DNA of 64,000 bases, taken from contig QJNS01000017.1 of assembly GCA_004154925.1 (NCBI GenBank), positions 124,001 through 188,000 of the forward strand, read 5' to 3'. The notes beneath the pieces are model-generated. The model saw nothing but the letters and a program-made list of their open reading frames with translations, did not search any database and had not been told where the DNA came from. Positions 45,520 through 57,740 of this stretch are shown one piece after another. Position 1 is the stretch's first letter. Each line of letters opens with the position of its first letter. The DNA comes from Monosporascus cannonballus. Lineage: Eukaryota > Ascomycota > Sordariomycetes > Xylariales. The translations under genes were made by a program, and so were the position numbers.

Positions 45520-45684
45520 TGTCGGCTAGCAGGGGATGCTCTAGCACCCCATATACGGAAGATTCCCTCTGATCGGAACATATATGTTCCGGGACTAGAT
45601 CATCTTAAAGTGCAGTGCGCGTTCTAGAACACCTGCAACTAGTTATTAATACATATATACAATTAATATCCCTTATATTTGATA
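45520..45684 (+). repeat. Left LTR of copia element 1
   Basis: 165 bp, begins TGTCGGCTAGCAGG and ends TTATATTTGATA, where the right LTR has TCTGACA. Differences from the right LTR are almost all transitions and concentrate in the right, interior-facing half. Confidence 0.9.
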
Positions 45685-48600
45685 ATTAAAAGTCTTATTT
45701 GTTTAATTAAAGCATATATCAATTGATCAGTTACTGTTGAAACGATATAAGCTGTATATTAATTATAATTATCGAAATAGGTTAATAATAATAATAACGA
45801 CCGTACCGTTAACGTCCTCCGTTATTTACAAAGGACCCAAGGACTGGGATCGTTTTAAAGGCGAATTCCAATCTAAAATATACGCGCTTAATATTTGGAA
45901 TTATATCGACTTTAATTAGAACCTTTAACAACTTATTAAACCTATAAAACTTAATATAGCTTTTTATCTAAAAAAACGGATTTATTATACGATACGAATT
46001 AATACCCTAAGTAGTTCTTTATTTATATTTATATTTTCCGGAAGAATTACCGAAAAAATCGATTATATTAATTATCTAACGAATACTTTTAAAATAACAA
46101 TCGAAAGCAAATAAACCTATAATTAGAATTTTACGGCGTAAACTTATAAAAATTAAAAATATGATATTTTCCGTAAAAATATTATTAACCTTACGAAATA
46201 CATTTTAAAATTAATATTTCCAGTAATTAAAAAAATTAGCTTTTTTCTAAGAAAAAACTTACGAAAATAATATGCCAGCCTCGGCAAATTTGGCAAAATA
46301 TATAATAGCAGATTCTTAATTAATACTTAATAAGAATATTACGAACGGCTAAAATAAATTTCGAAATTAATTAAAAAATTAAACGAATAAATCGTAAAAT
46401 AACAAAAGACTACGGCCTAGTAATAATAATATAATATTCCGGAAACAAAAATAATAATCGTATAAGTTAATAATTTATATATAATATTGGCCTTTATTAT
46501 CGAGATTTGGATAATTATTTTTCAAATAATTAAAAAAACCGAAATTAATAATAGTGCGATTAGTTATTAGAAAATAATAAAAATCTTATTAAATTATTAA
46601 ATTATAACGAACTTATAATAATTATTAAAAAATATCAAAATAATATTTTTAACGTTTTACGAGATATTTGTAAATTTTCTTAATTAGGATAATTTTAATT
46701 AAGAAAATCCTAAGAATACTAATTTTTAACCGCGAAAAAAGACCTTAAACTATAGGCCGAAACGAAATAACCGTAAGAATTCTTATACAGATCGAAACGG
46801 TAATAAGCGAAAACGTTAAAAATTAAACATATAGGGTATCCGTTATAAAACGTACCTAATTAATTATTATATATTATCTAATTATTATCATATATTTTTT
46901 TAAATAAAACCTTAAAAATTTACGTTTTAATAATAAGGTAATAACATATATTTAAGGACGAATTTCCGCCGATTAATTTTTTTTTAAAAAATTGACCGCT
47001 TATCGAAAACTATGGAAAAACTTATTATATAAAAAATAAATTAATTTTTAAAAAAGGTGCGATAAATATTGATATATTTCCTGATAACTAATTAACGTAA
47101 CGTTATAAGCATTTTATTTTACTTTTTAAAAAATTTAATTATTTTGGATTTAAAATTTATAATATATATTTTTAACTTAGTTAACAAATTTCTAAATTTT
47201 AGATTTACCGTATAAAATAACAACGTATAAGTAAGTAATAATTTCGTTTTAATTAAGGGGTACAAAAAATTAGTATAATTTTTCGAAGCCTTAACAGTAC
47301 GAAAGCGTTACGTTTATATATTATAACATATTACGAAAACTTCGCATATAATTTGGTATTTTTCGAGCAATTTCGAAAAAAAGGTTATTAGTAAGATAAT
47401 TAAAAATTTAATAATTTTATTCGAAATAAGTATAATTAAATAATTATTACGTTAATAAACAAATTTAATTAATTCGTTATCGAAAATATTAACATAATAA
47501 TTATTTATATAATTTTAATAACTTATAAACGAAATATTAATTTATGAATAACGAAATTATTACGAATTAATAACGGTATTATGTAGTACCTAAGATTAGG
47601 ATATTTAGGACTCGAAATAATTATTTAGTTGCAGTTTTATATAACAGAAATCCGCCTAAAGGGTCTTATAATAGTTAAATGCTAAATATATGACAAGGCG
47701 AAGGCTAAAAGGTTAATACGCCGCGAACCAAAAAAGGGAATATTCCGATTAAGATAAAAAATCGTTATTAATTTTATAAACTTTAAAAAAACTCTAAATA
47801 ATATAGATACGTTATATTTGCTACCGATAGATCTTGAGATTTTATTTAGGATATTTACTTTAAAAACCGAAAATAAAATATATTAATTATAACGTTTTAA
47901 TACTTTTTAAACATTTTAAAAAACCAAAATAAAATCCGTTTATTAATAATCGAATACGATAACCAAATCCTGAAAAATTATTAACTTTGAACTATGATTT
48001 AATTACTTTTTTTAATATTAAATTTAAACCTTTAATATTATATACTCAAATTTAAAACGGGGATATAAAACGTTTAAAAGTTATAATTACGGAAGAAACG
48101 ATTATAATACGAAATAATATTAAATTATTTTTATTCTTAATCGTATATATCTTTAAAGCGGCAATATATTTATATACCCGTATTTTTAAATACGTATTGT
48201 TTTAGTAAAACCGATACGAAATTTATTATATTTGCTTAACGTATAAAGATGGTATTATAATATTTAATCGAAAGCTTTAATAAGCTTATTTACAAATATA
48301 TAATTATATAACTTATATTATAATAATTATTGTAATAAAAAGTTTTTAAAAGCTAAATTTTAAAATATAAATTAATTATTTCGTCGGTTATTAATTTACG
48401 AATCTTTATGAAATTTAAAACTTATTAATTAATAAAGTTATTATCATTGGAAATATATAATTTAACGAAACTCTTACTTTTTTTAAGTAATATTAAAAAC
48501 TTAAAAGATAATTATTTACTTGATATATAAAAAAAGATAAAAATCTAAATAAAATACTTTAATTATCGGCTAAATAAAAAGAATAATTCCAAAACGATAT

Positions 48601-50775
48601 TAACGTAAAATACGTACGGAATAAAAAAAATAAGCTTATTTACAAAAAAATAATTATTTTTATATAACCGTTATATTCGAATTATTTTTATCCCTTAAAT
48701 TATTATTACTATTAGCATTTACTTTAATAATTATTACGATTATTACGCTAACAGAAAGAATAACAATAACCTTAAGTCCCTTTTATATTATTTAACAGAA
48801 AATGATAATAAAAAACGAAAATACCTTACGAATTGTAAACGTAAGCTCCTTATATGTTCCGTATTAAGAAAATATTATCCGAAATGAATACAAAATGTAA
48901 AAAACCGCATTTAATACAGAACGTTTAACTTTTGCTATAAATATATACGATAACCGGCCGGAAAATTGTAAAAATTTAAGAAAATTAATTACCCGAAATA
49001 CGCGTTATTTTAATCGAAAAAAATAATAATACCTTAATATATAAAAAGGTATTTAGATTATAAAAACGGATATATAAGCGTAATTTACCGTTATTGCCGT
49101 AAGGCTATAAAAAACTAAATATATATTCGTTAAAAAATATTTCGTAAATCCGAAAAGGCTTATTTACAAAGCTATAAAAAATACAATTCTGAAAAGCTGT
49201 TAATTAATTTTCTGCTAAAAGGAAATAAAATTTAAAATACATATAAGTATACATTAATAAATTTAATAAATATAGTTAGTTCCAAAGGTATAAGGCCTAT
49301 TTTGTCGTACGAAGTAATTAATAACTTAAAACTGCGTATAATAATATATACGTAATTATTTTCGTTAAAAAATCGTTTCGAACTTTAATCGTTATTATGG
49401 CTAAGTTCGACCTAAAACTTAAGTAATATAACGTTATAAACGCCTTTATAAATGCTAGCTTATTTTACGAAATATACATAAAAATATCCCTAGGATATCC
49501 GTAACGTAACAAGATTTTCCTACTTAGGAAGGTATTATATAAATTAAGGGAATTACTTTTATTATGGCAAAAAGATTTAATTAGAACGTTTAAAAAATTA
49601 GGATTTAACCCTGTTCCTTACTAACCTTATTATTTTATTTATTAAGAGGCAATTTTTTAATAAATAATATTATTATAATATATCACGAAAAAATCAACAT
49701 TTTTTCAATTAATTAATTTAATAAATATAAAAACGGTATATTTTGATAAAGGGTAAAAATTTAAAATAGTTTTTCGGTATCGAAATAATTAAAAATAAAC
49801 TTAATAAGAAAATCTAGTTATTTTAATCGGATTTCATAAATAGATTAATTAACATAATATCTAAAAAATAAAAATGCTTTTTTAAAAAAATCCATAATTA
49901 ATATTTAGTTAGTGCCGAATCTTAATTTAACTTATTTAGGCTTTATTAATAAATATTAAAAAAATTGGTTCTATTTTTTTTTCGTAATAATTAATACGCG
50001 ATCCGATATATTCTTTACGATATTCCAATTTGCTCGATTTAACTTAAATCTTAACGATATATATTATAAAGCTATTAACCAAATCATCTTATATTTAATC
50101 GGAACTAAAACGTTAACGTTATAATTCGGGGATAAGGATTTATTAAATACCTGGAATAACGCCTTTTTTACGCATAATACGATTAACCGGAAAAACATTT
50201 AAATTTACGTTATGAAATTATTCCGAAAAATAATACAATCACGGGCAAATAAGGAAAATATAATACTTATTTTTATAATAAAAACAGAATTATTATTTTT
50301 ATTTAAATTATAAAAAAACTTTATTTAATTTTTGATTAATTAAAAATTTAAAAATTACCCTGGATATAAAACCGGTAAATATATAATGTAATAATTAATA
50401 AATTATACGGTTTATTAATACCGATATTACCTTATTAATAACGAAATTACGGTATATAAATATATATAATTATTAATTACGATAAATCGCAAAAAAAGAC
50501 TTAATCAAAATAAATTATATACTTACGGGCAATATATTAGCCGACGGTTTAACGAAAACCTTATTACGCAAACCCATTAAGTATTTCAAAAAATAACTAA
50601 AACTAATAAATATTACGGAAATTTTTAATTAATAAAAAAACGTCTTGCGAAAAGTTTCAAAAGAAAAATTAACTAATTAAGAAACTTTAATCGCCGGAGG
50701 AAAAATAAAATAAATAACTATGGCTCTAGGAGTTATAACAATTAATACCGTAAATACTTTAAGGTATTAAGGGGG

Positions 50776-50942
50776 TGTATCGGTTAATAAGGGATATTTT
50801 AGCACCCTATATACAGAAAATTCCCTCTGATCGGAATATATATGTTCCGGAACTAGATCACCTTAAAGTGCAGTGCGCGTTCTAGAGCATCTGCAACTAG
50901 TCATCAATACACATACACAACTGATGTCCCTTATATCTGACA
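50776..50942 (+). repeat. Right LTR of copia element 1
   Basis: About 167 bp, ends CTTATATCTGACA. The first 50 bases are heavily transition-mutated compared with the left LTR, while the last 70 are clean. The 5-prime edge reads TGTATCGG instead of TGTCGG, so the exact first base is uncertain by two. Confidence 0.88.
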
Positions 50943-50947
50943 GTATC
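50943..50947. repeat. Target-site duplication of copia element 1, right (GTATC)
   Basis: Exact repeat of 45515-45519. Confidence 0.9.
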
Positions 50948-52009
50948 GCCTCGCTGAAAAGACGAGCGCTTTACGCTCGTGATCTCTTAGCTTTATTTCC
51001 AAAAATAGCTAGTGATTTACGTAATCGTATGTATTAACATTTGAACTTAATATATTTATATGAATCATACGTATTCGCACAATGTTAATAATTAATAGCT
51101 AAAACAAAATTATATATAAATAAATTATCCTTGTATTTCTATGATTACTATCATTAACTTCTTTTTTCATAATTACTTTAACAGTAAATATAAATTACTT
51201 AAATTAATTACAATTTAATACGTAATCGTCTTAATGTTTATTATATATTATTCTGCTAATTGGTAAATAAAAGAGTTTCAAATAACCATTATTGTAAACA
51301 AAATAGAAATTATTTTGCATTTTTTTCAAAGGACGATTTCGTATAGCCTTATGTAATATTATTTTTTTAGTTTTTATTTCATATTTATTTTTACTGTTAT
51401 ATAAATCCATTATTACACATTTTATTTTATATTATTTCGGTGTTTAATAATCGTTTATAATATATTTTATTTTTTAAGCTTATATATATATATATATATT
51501 AACGAATATATAAATATATAATTTCATAAGTTTTTCATTTTTTTATAATCTTAGCTATTAATAATATATCTGGTATAATATCGTTTATACTTCCGTTTAT
51601 ATTTTTATATATAAATTCGTCAATTTGTAAAGGTTCGATATTACTATATTTACTAATATATTTATAAAAGCTACTAAACGTATATATATTTAATATTATA
51701 ATATAACTTAATCACTAACATTTTGTTAATTTTATTATCGATAAAATTCCAGTCAGTACCTAAGAAAGACCATATATATACACAAAATATATTCAGATTT
51801 AAATTATATTTTTTAAGCTACATTCGATATTCAGAAAATAATTTTGCTATATAATTTATACGATAAATATTATATCTAATATCTGCGAATGCGATAATTA
51901 ATTATTAGTTTTTATAATTAAGATTTATTATAACTTAATTTTGTAAAACCTTATTTTAAAGCCGAATAATTGCTAATAAGCTTCGACTATAATCAACCTT
52001 ATACTCGTT
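50948..52009. other. AT-rich gene-free DNA between two retrotransposons
   Basis: No coding region. It includes a hairpin, ACGAGCG-cttta-CGCTCGT, at 50962-50980 and a TA-dinucleotide run near 51481-51500. The composition is AT-rich, but I could not find clear RIP relics of a known element. Confidence 0.45.
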
Positions 52010-52014
52010 GACTT
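52010..52014. repeat. Target-site duplication of the gypsy element, left (GACTT)
   Basis: GACTT precedes the left LTR and recurs at 57636-57640. Confidence 0.88.
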
Positions 52015-52204
52015 TGTTACAGGCTAAAGCCTATAGGGCAGCTCGGGCTTACGGAGCGAGCTCCTTAGCCCGAGCTTACCCATATGTATATAGGGAGTAG
52101 CCACCTTACTGGTGGCTAGCTGTTTCTCCCCTTCCTTTCTTACCTTGAATATAAACCTTTATTAGGCCGTACTTCCGTTCAACTTACGTATCGTACCCGT
52201 CATA
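52015..52204 (+). repeat. Left LTR of the gypsy element
   Basis: 190 bp, TGTTACAGGC...CCGTCATA. Compared with the right LTR the left half is clean and the right, interior-facing half carries mainly C-to-T changes. Confidence 0.9.
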
Positions 52205-52711
52205 TATATTTAAGGTTACAATTTATTACAGCTTCTAGGAAGTGAGGTAAAAGCGAAACGTTTCCTAAGGATACCCTGGTTACGGATAATAAGCCAAAGA
52301 AAGTTTTATAGCGAAATAGCTGCGAAATAATATAACCGACGAAACTATGGGCAAACTTACGGTATTTATCTCGTCCAGAACTATTAAGAAAAATTTATAA
52401 TACTAATCGTTTGTAAATATGCTTTAAAAATTTAATATATAATAAGAAAAATTTGTTAAATTGGTTTTTAGCCGTAACAAAATAATAAATAATTTGTTTA
52501 ACCGAATAACGGAAATAAAAAAATACCTTTTTACGAAAGCGGAAAAAAAAGGCCTTTATAAAATAAGACCCGTTTTGCCAAAGACTTACGGTAGGCCTAC
52601 TGCTTAATAACGCGTTTTCAAAAACGAATTATAAGCTTATAAAATGGCCTTTATAAAACGGAAAATAAAAAATATTCCGTTTGTTTTTCGTTATGTTTCA
52701 TACGAAAGTAA

Positions 52712-52740
52712 AAAAAAACCGGTTTATTTCCGGTTTTTTT
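52712..52740. repeat. 11 bp inverted repeat (hairpin) inside the gypsy 5-prime region
   Basis: AAAAAAACCGG and CCGGTTTTTTT flank a 7-base loop (TTTATTT), forming a perfect 11 bp stem. Confidence 0.75.
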
Positions 52741-55700
52741 ACAATAACTTACCTAGGTATTATAATATTTATACTTACCGAAAAGCAATTGCAACTTAAT
52801 TACTGGTTCGAAATAAGAAAATTATAAAAGGATTTTAACGTTAATAATTTTTTCCTTTATATGAAAAAATAATTTAAAAATAAGTAAATAATATAATTTG
52901 CTGAGAAATAATTATAATACATAAAATAAAATAATAATTAACGGTTTTAAATTTACTTACTCGATTTTAAATTTAAATTAATCGAATATAAAGGCTTAAC
53001 GTAATTCTTAATAGCTAAAATATTTTTCTTAAACGCCGGTATTAATACGTAATTCCGCAACGCATTAATTGCAAAAAATATATTTTACGATAATTATAAC
53101 CGTTAAATACGTAAAGTAAAAAGGGTAACTAATTATTTAAAGGTTTTGCTTAATTATTATATAGATAGAAAAACGATAACCTGGTATTCCGGTAAAAGGA
53201 ACGGAACGGTTAATTAATAATAATATATCGGCCAAATTAATAAACTGGCTTAAATAATAAATATTTAAGGGGATATGCTTATAACAGATATCGCATAATT
53301 AATTACGTTAATTTCTAAGTTTATGGACTAGTAACGGGATAATCGAAAAAACCGATCCGAAAATGGCTCGAAATAAGGCTCGGATAACCGGCCTTATGCG
53401 AAATAACTTTCCGATAACGAAATAAAAGTTCGGAAACGGAAAAAATAATATTTTCGTTACGCCGCCACGAATTATTTAAATTAGGAATGCTTTAAATATA
53501 AATTCGCAAAACGGCCTTATCCGATTAAAACGGAGATTACGGTAACGAATTCACAGGATACCGTTAACGGAAATAACGATTTAGATAACGAAAATTTAAA
53601 AAAATAACCCTTATTAAAATTATTAATAAAGAAAAAACGTAATAAAGGAAATATTAATAGTAAATTAAATAATACCTTTTTTATATTAAACGTTTTAATT
53701 AATAATATTACATATATAAATATTTTAATCGATAATAAATATATTTGTTATTCCGCGTTTAATTAACGGTTAATCCGCTATTTAAAATTATAACATATAC
53801 TTATTATACCTTATCGGCTAAGGTTGGCGAAAAATAACGAATTTATAATAATTTCGATCTGAAAAATTACTTACGTTAATATAAACTTAAACGGCCGTTT
53901 AAAATAAATCTAGGAATACGTAATTAAAAATTTATCCCACCCTTTTATTTTAGGAAAACCCTGAATAAAATATAATAATATTATATACGAAACGAAATAA
54001 CGGTTTATCCGTTTTGCGGATAACGTTACCGCGCCTATATTACGCGAAAAAGGATAATTTAATAAGGAGCTTAAGAACCGCCTAAAGAGGCGGTTACAAA
54101 AGTATAAAAAGCCCGCTTAATAACGGTTGTGATTTTCGCAGCAATAATGCGGTAAAGCCGCCGCAAAAAAAGCGGGACATAGTTATTCGTAATTTTTATA
54201 AAAGATATTAATAAGGCCTTAAAAGTAAAACCGCAATTAACCTCTAAGGACATAACGGAACGTTTTTTTAAGGAAGTACGGAAATTCCGAAACCTTTTTG
54301 CAAACGACAAAAGTTTATTATTATTACCTTATCGTAATAATAACGACGTAACGATAAACCTGGAAATAAATATCTTAGATTAGAAAAAAACAGTCCCATA
54401 AAAACCCTTATACGGGATATTAAGGGAGGAATTATTAGTTTTACGTAAAATATTTATAAATTTATTTAACAAAAATTGGATTCGGACTCATAGTTTTTTT
54501 GCAAATACCTCGGTATTATTCGTAAAAAAACCTAACGGGGGTTTACGGTTCTATATAAATTATAAGGAATTAAATAAGATTACGAAATAAAACCGTTACT
54601 TTTTTCCGTTAATAAAGGAAACGTTACGAACCTTATTATAGGCCCGGTAATTTATAAAGCTCGACGTTCGAACGGCCTTTTACCGGTTACGTATCCGCTA
54701 AAAAAACAAATGGAAAATTGCGTTCCGTATACGCTTCGGGTTTTTCGAATAGCTGGTATACTTATTCGGCCTTAACGGTATACCGCCTGCTTTTTAGCGT
54801 TACATTAATATTATGCTAAAACGTTATTTTAATAACTTTTGCTCCGTATATATAAATAATATACTAATTTATTCGTCCGGCTTTCGAACCGACCATATGG
54901 CCAAGGTTAAGCTGGTATTTTACCGTTTAACGGAAATAAAACTAAAGCTGGACCCGGACAAATACGAATTCGCAATCCAAAAAACGAAATACCTAAGGTT
55001 TATTATTAAAGCAAAAATAAGCCTAAAAGTTAATCCCAAAAAAATAACCGCTATTCGGAAATAGGAGGCCCTTACCAACGTAAAAAGGGTTAAAAACTTT
55101 ATCGGGTTTGCTAATTTTTACTGAATTTTTATAAAAGACTTTAACAAAATAACGGCTTCCTTTTTACGACTAATTAAGAAAAAAACCCCTTTCTATTAAA
55201 AAAACGAAAAATAACAAATTTTCGACCGACTTAAAAAACTTTTTATTATAACGTTTATCTTTACGTATTAAAACCTCGAAAAGGAAACGGTAATAAAGGC
55301 AAATTATTCCGGCTGAGCAACTAAAAAATACCTATCTTAATTCGATTCGTTAAAGTATTTACGACCAGTTATATATTTTTTAAAGAAATTATCGCCAGCT
55401 AAATGTAATTATAAAATATACGATAAAAAGTTATTAACTATCGTCAAAGCCCTAGCGGAATAAAAATAAAAGTTTTAGGAATTAGCTAACCCCTTTATAA
55501 TCCTAATAAACCACGTAAACCTTTAATATTTTATAAATACCCTCAAATTTACTAAAAGGCAAATTCGATAAGCCGGCTTTTTATCCGCCTTTAATTTGGT
55601 ACTTTAATATCGCCTTAGTAAATTAATAAGTTAACTCGATACCATATTTCGTAAGCCATAAAGCGTATTTCGCGGCGAAAAAGATATTAAGCTTAAAAAA

Positions 55701-57445
55701 CAAATAACTCGGTTAATTAAAGAAAAATAATTATTTAATAAATTAATGCGAATCCAGGAAATTTTAATAGCCGTAATTTACTTAAAATAAGGCAATAACG
55801 AACGACCAATTATACCCCTTAATAAGGAAACATTCTACGAAAAAAACCTTTAAGAAATATAGGATTTAAAAATTATTAAAAATAAAACCTTAAATATGGC
55901 ATATATCGCCGTAACCCAAAAATTACGTAACTTCCCCTTAGTTATAAACGCAGTAAAAGTTTTTATAACGGAATATTTTTTTAACCCTAAAGGTTTTTTA
56001 CAGTTTAAAAAACGCATTTAAGTCCTTATTTAGAAACCGTTTTAGACGTTATTAATCTAACGGATATACGATTCCCATATTATCGGCCACTCAGAAAAAA
56101 ACGCCATATTAATAATATTAATCCGTAATTATTATAAGCCGGAAAAAATTTAAGATATATGCCATTTTTGCCATAATTATAACGTATATAGCAAATCGTA
56201 CGTATGGAAAAAAACAAAAAAAAGTTATTACGGCTTTTATCTATTTTAAACCGATTTTATTTAGATTTTTCGATAAATTTTATAATCAACCTACCGGCAA
56301 AACAAAAAAAACCCCCGTTTTTTATGGTATTTTATAATCGCTTAATAAAAACGGTTATTTTAAAGCCAATACTTAATATAAACATAAAAGCATACGTTTA
56401 ACGCTTTATTACCTGCTATTAGAAATACTACGGCTTTACCAAAAAATTAATATCCGATAAAAAAATAATTAAACGAACAAATTCTGAACCTACTTATGCG
56501 ATTTAATAAATATATAACAATAACTTAATACATCCTTTTACCTTTAGACGGACGGAATTATAAAAAAGGTTAACCAAAATTTTTTTATATATTTCTATTA
56601 TTTTATAAATTACGTAAAATATAACTAAGCCAAATTCCTACCGGCAGTATAATTAGCCCTTAATAATAAAAACTCCTTATTAAAAGTAAGCGCTTTTTTT
56701 CTAATTTACAGATACGATATAAAACCCATTAATTAAATACCGGTAACTTTCTAATTAACTCCCAAAACGAAAAAGGTTATTAATTTTATCAGGAAATTAC
56801 GAAAAAATACGGAATTCGTACAAATTATTATGGCGTCGGTATAAGCTCGAATGGAATAATTAATTAACGTTTCCAGAAAGTAGGTACAGCATTTCGAAAT
56901 AAAGAACCTAATATAATTAAACTTAAAAAACATAACCATTTTACAATTATTCAAAAGATTATTTTATATATACGCTAAATATAAGGTTACCGCAATTACG
57001 CCGCATAATACCGTAAAGTTAAACGTACCGTCGGGGATATACCCGAAATTCGACGTAAACCTCCTAAAGTTAACAACAAAAGACCCGTTATCTAGCTAAA
57101 TCCTAAATAATAACTAACCGCTACCGATATTATCAGAAAAAAGGAAAAATATATATATATATATATAATAAAACGTATACTAAAAGCCAAAAGCAAACGC
57201 GTAAGCCGCGGTCGCCGAAAAAAGCTATTCGTAAAATGGGCAGGTTACGCCGAACCAGTATAGGAATTATGTAGCAATTTCGAAAATACAATTACCTTTA
57301 ATAACTTCGAAAAATTATTCGGAAACGGAAACGGGGTCGGCAAAGACGTAAGGGCACGAATAAAAACAAAAGGAAAAAAGTATAAGCAAAGCCGCCGCCG
57401 CCTCGCCGTAACCTCGTTACTCTCTAAAGGCGAAAAAAGGGGTGA

Positions 57446-57635
57446 TATTATAGGCTAAAACCTATAGGGCAGCTCGGGCTTACGGAACGAACTCCTTAGC
57501 CCGAACTTACCCATATGTATATAGGGAGCAGCCACCTCGCTGGTGGCTAGCTATTTCTCCCCTTCCCTCCTCACCTTGAATATAAACCTTTATTAGGCCG
57601 TACCTCCGTTCAACCTACGCATCGTGCCCGTCACA
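57446..57635 (+). repeat. Right LTR of the gypsy element
   Basis: 190 bp, TATTATAGGC...CCGTCACA; the start dinucleotide TG is TA here. The left, interior-facing half carries mainly G-to-A changes (for example GAACGAACTCC against GAGCGAGCTCC), and the right half is clean. The preceding AAAAAAGGGG is the probable polypurine tract. Confidence 0.88.
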
Positions 57636-57640
57636 GACTT
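57636..57640. repeat. Target-site duplication of the gypsy element, right (GACTT)
   Basis: Exact repeat of 52010-52014. Confidence 0.88.
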
Positions 57641-57676
57641 TACGGTTTGACAGAGTCGAAAAGTTAAACTTTACGA

Positions 57677-57740
57677 GGTAAACTTTAAGGATAAACCTTA
57701 AAGGTAAACCGCAAAGGTAAACCGTAAGGGTAAACCTTAA
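57677..57740. repeat. 5 x 13 bp tandem repeat (GGTAAACC-type)
   Basis: Units at 57677-57688 (12 bp), 57689-57701, 57702-57714, 57715-57727 and 57728-57740 follow the consensus RGGTAAACCKYAA. They start 37 bp after the gypsy target duplication. Confidence 0.8.

Larger units (their letters stand above)
45520..50942 (+). mobile_element. Full-length Ty1/copia LTR retrotransposon, RIP-inactivated
   Basis: 5423 bp element with matching LTRs and a perfect 5 bp target duplication. Residual coding, all with many stops, is plus-strand: a gag-like N-terminus (GPKDWDRFKGEFQSKIYAL near 45835-45895), integrase remnants (around 47700-48300), reverse transcriptase of copia type (NAFIN- and LYKLRELLLLWQKDL-like blocks near 49440-49600) and the conserved 3-prime end ILTGNILADGLTKTL (about 50525-50570). 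The gag-integrase-RT/RNase H order identifies copia. A purine run AAGGGGG just precedes the right LTR. CpA and TpG are almost absent internally while CpG persists, which is the RIP signature. No intact ORF remains. Confidence 0.92.
52015..57635 (+). mobile_element. Full-length Ty3/gypsy chromovirus-type LTR retrotransposon, RIP-inactivated
   Basis: 5621 bp with 190 bp LTRs and the 5 bp duplication GACTT. The pol frame is readable through stops. RT: ANTSVLFVKKPNGGLRFYIN near 54490-54560, LDVRTAFYRLRIR, and CSVYINNILIYSS near 54842-54880, where the catalytic YxDD is YINN. A long RNase H-like stretch follows, then the integrase zinc-finger remnant CHFCHNYNVYSKSYVWKKTK (about 56161-56220) and the ensuing rve-type block FSINFIINLPAKQKK. 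A chromodomain-like end FVKWAGYAEPV (57231-57263) marks it as a chromovirus. Upstream gag-like sequence (52.9-53.6 kb) ends in a possible zinc knuckle remnant (ECFKYKFAKRPYPIK). The D-to-N changes fit G-to-A RIP. Confidence 0.92.
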
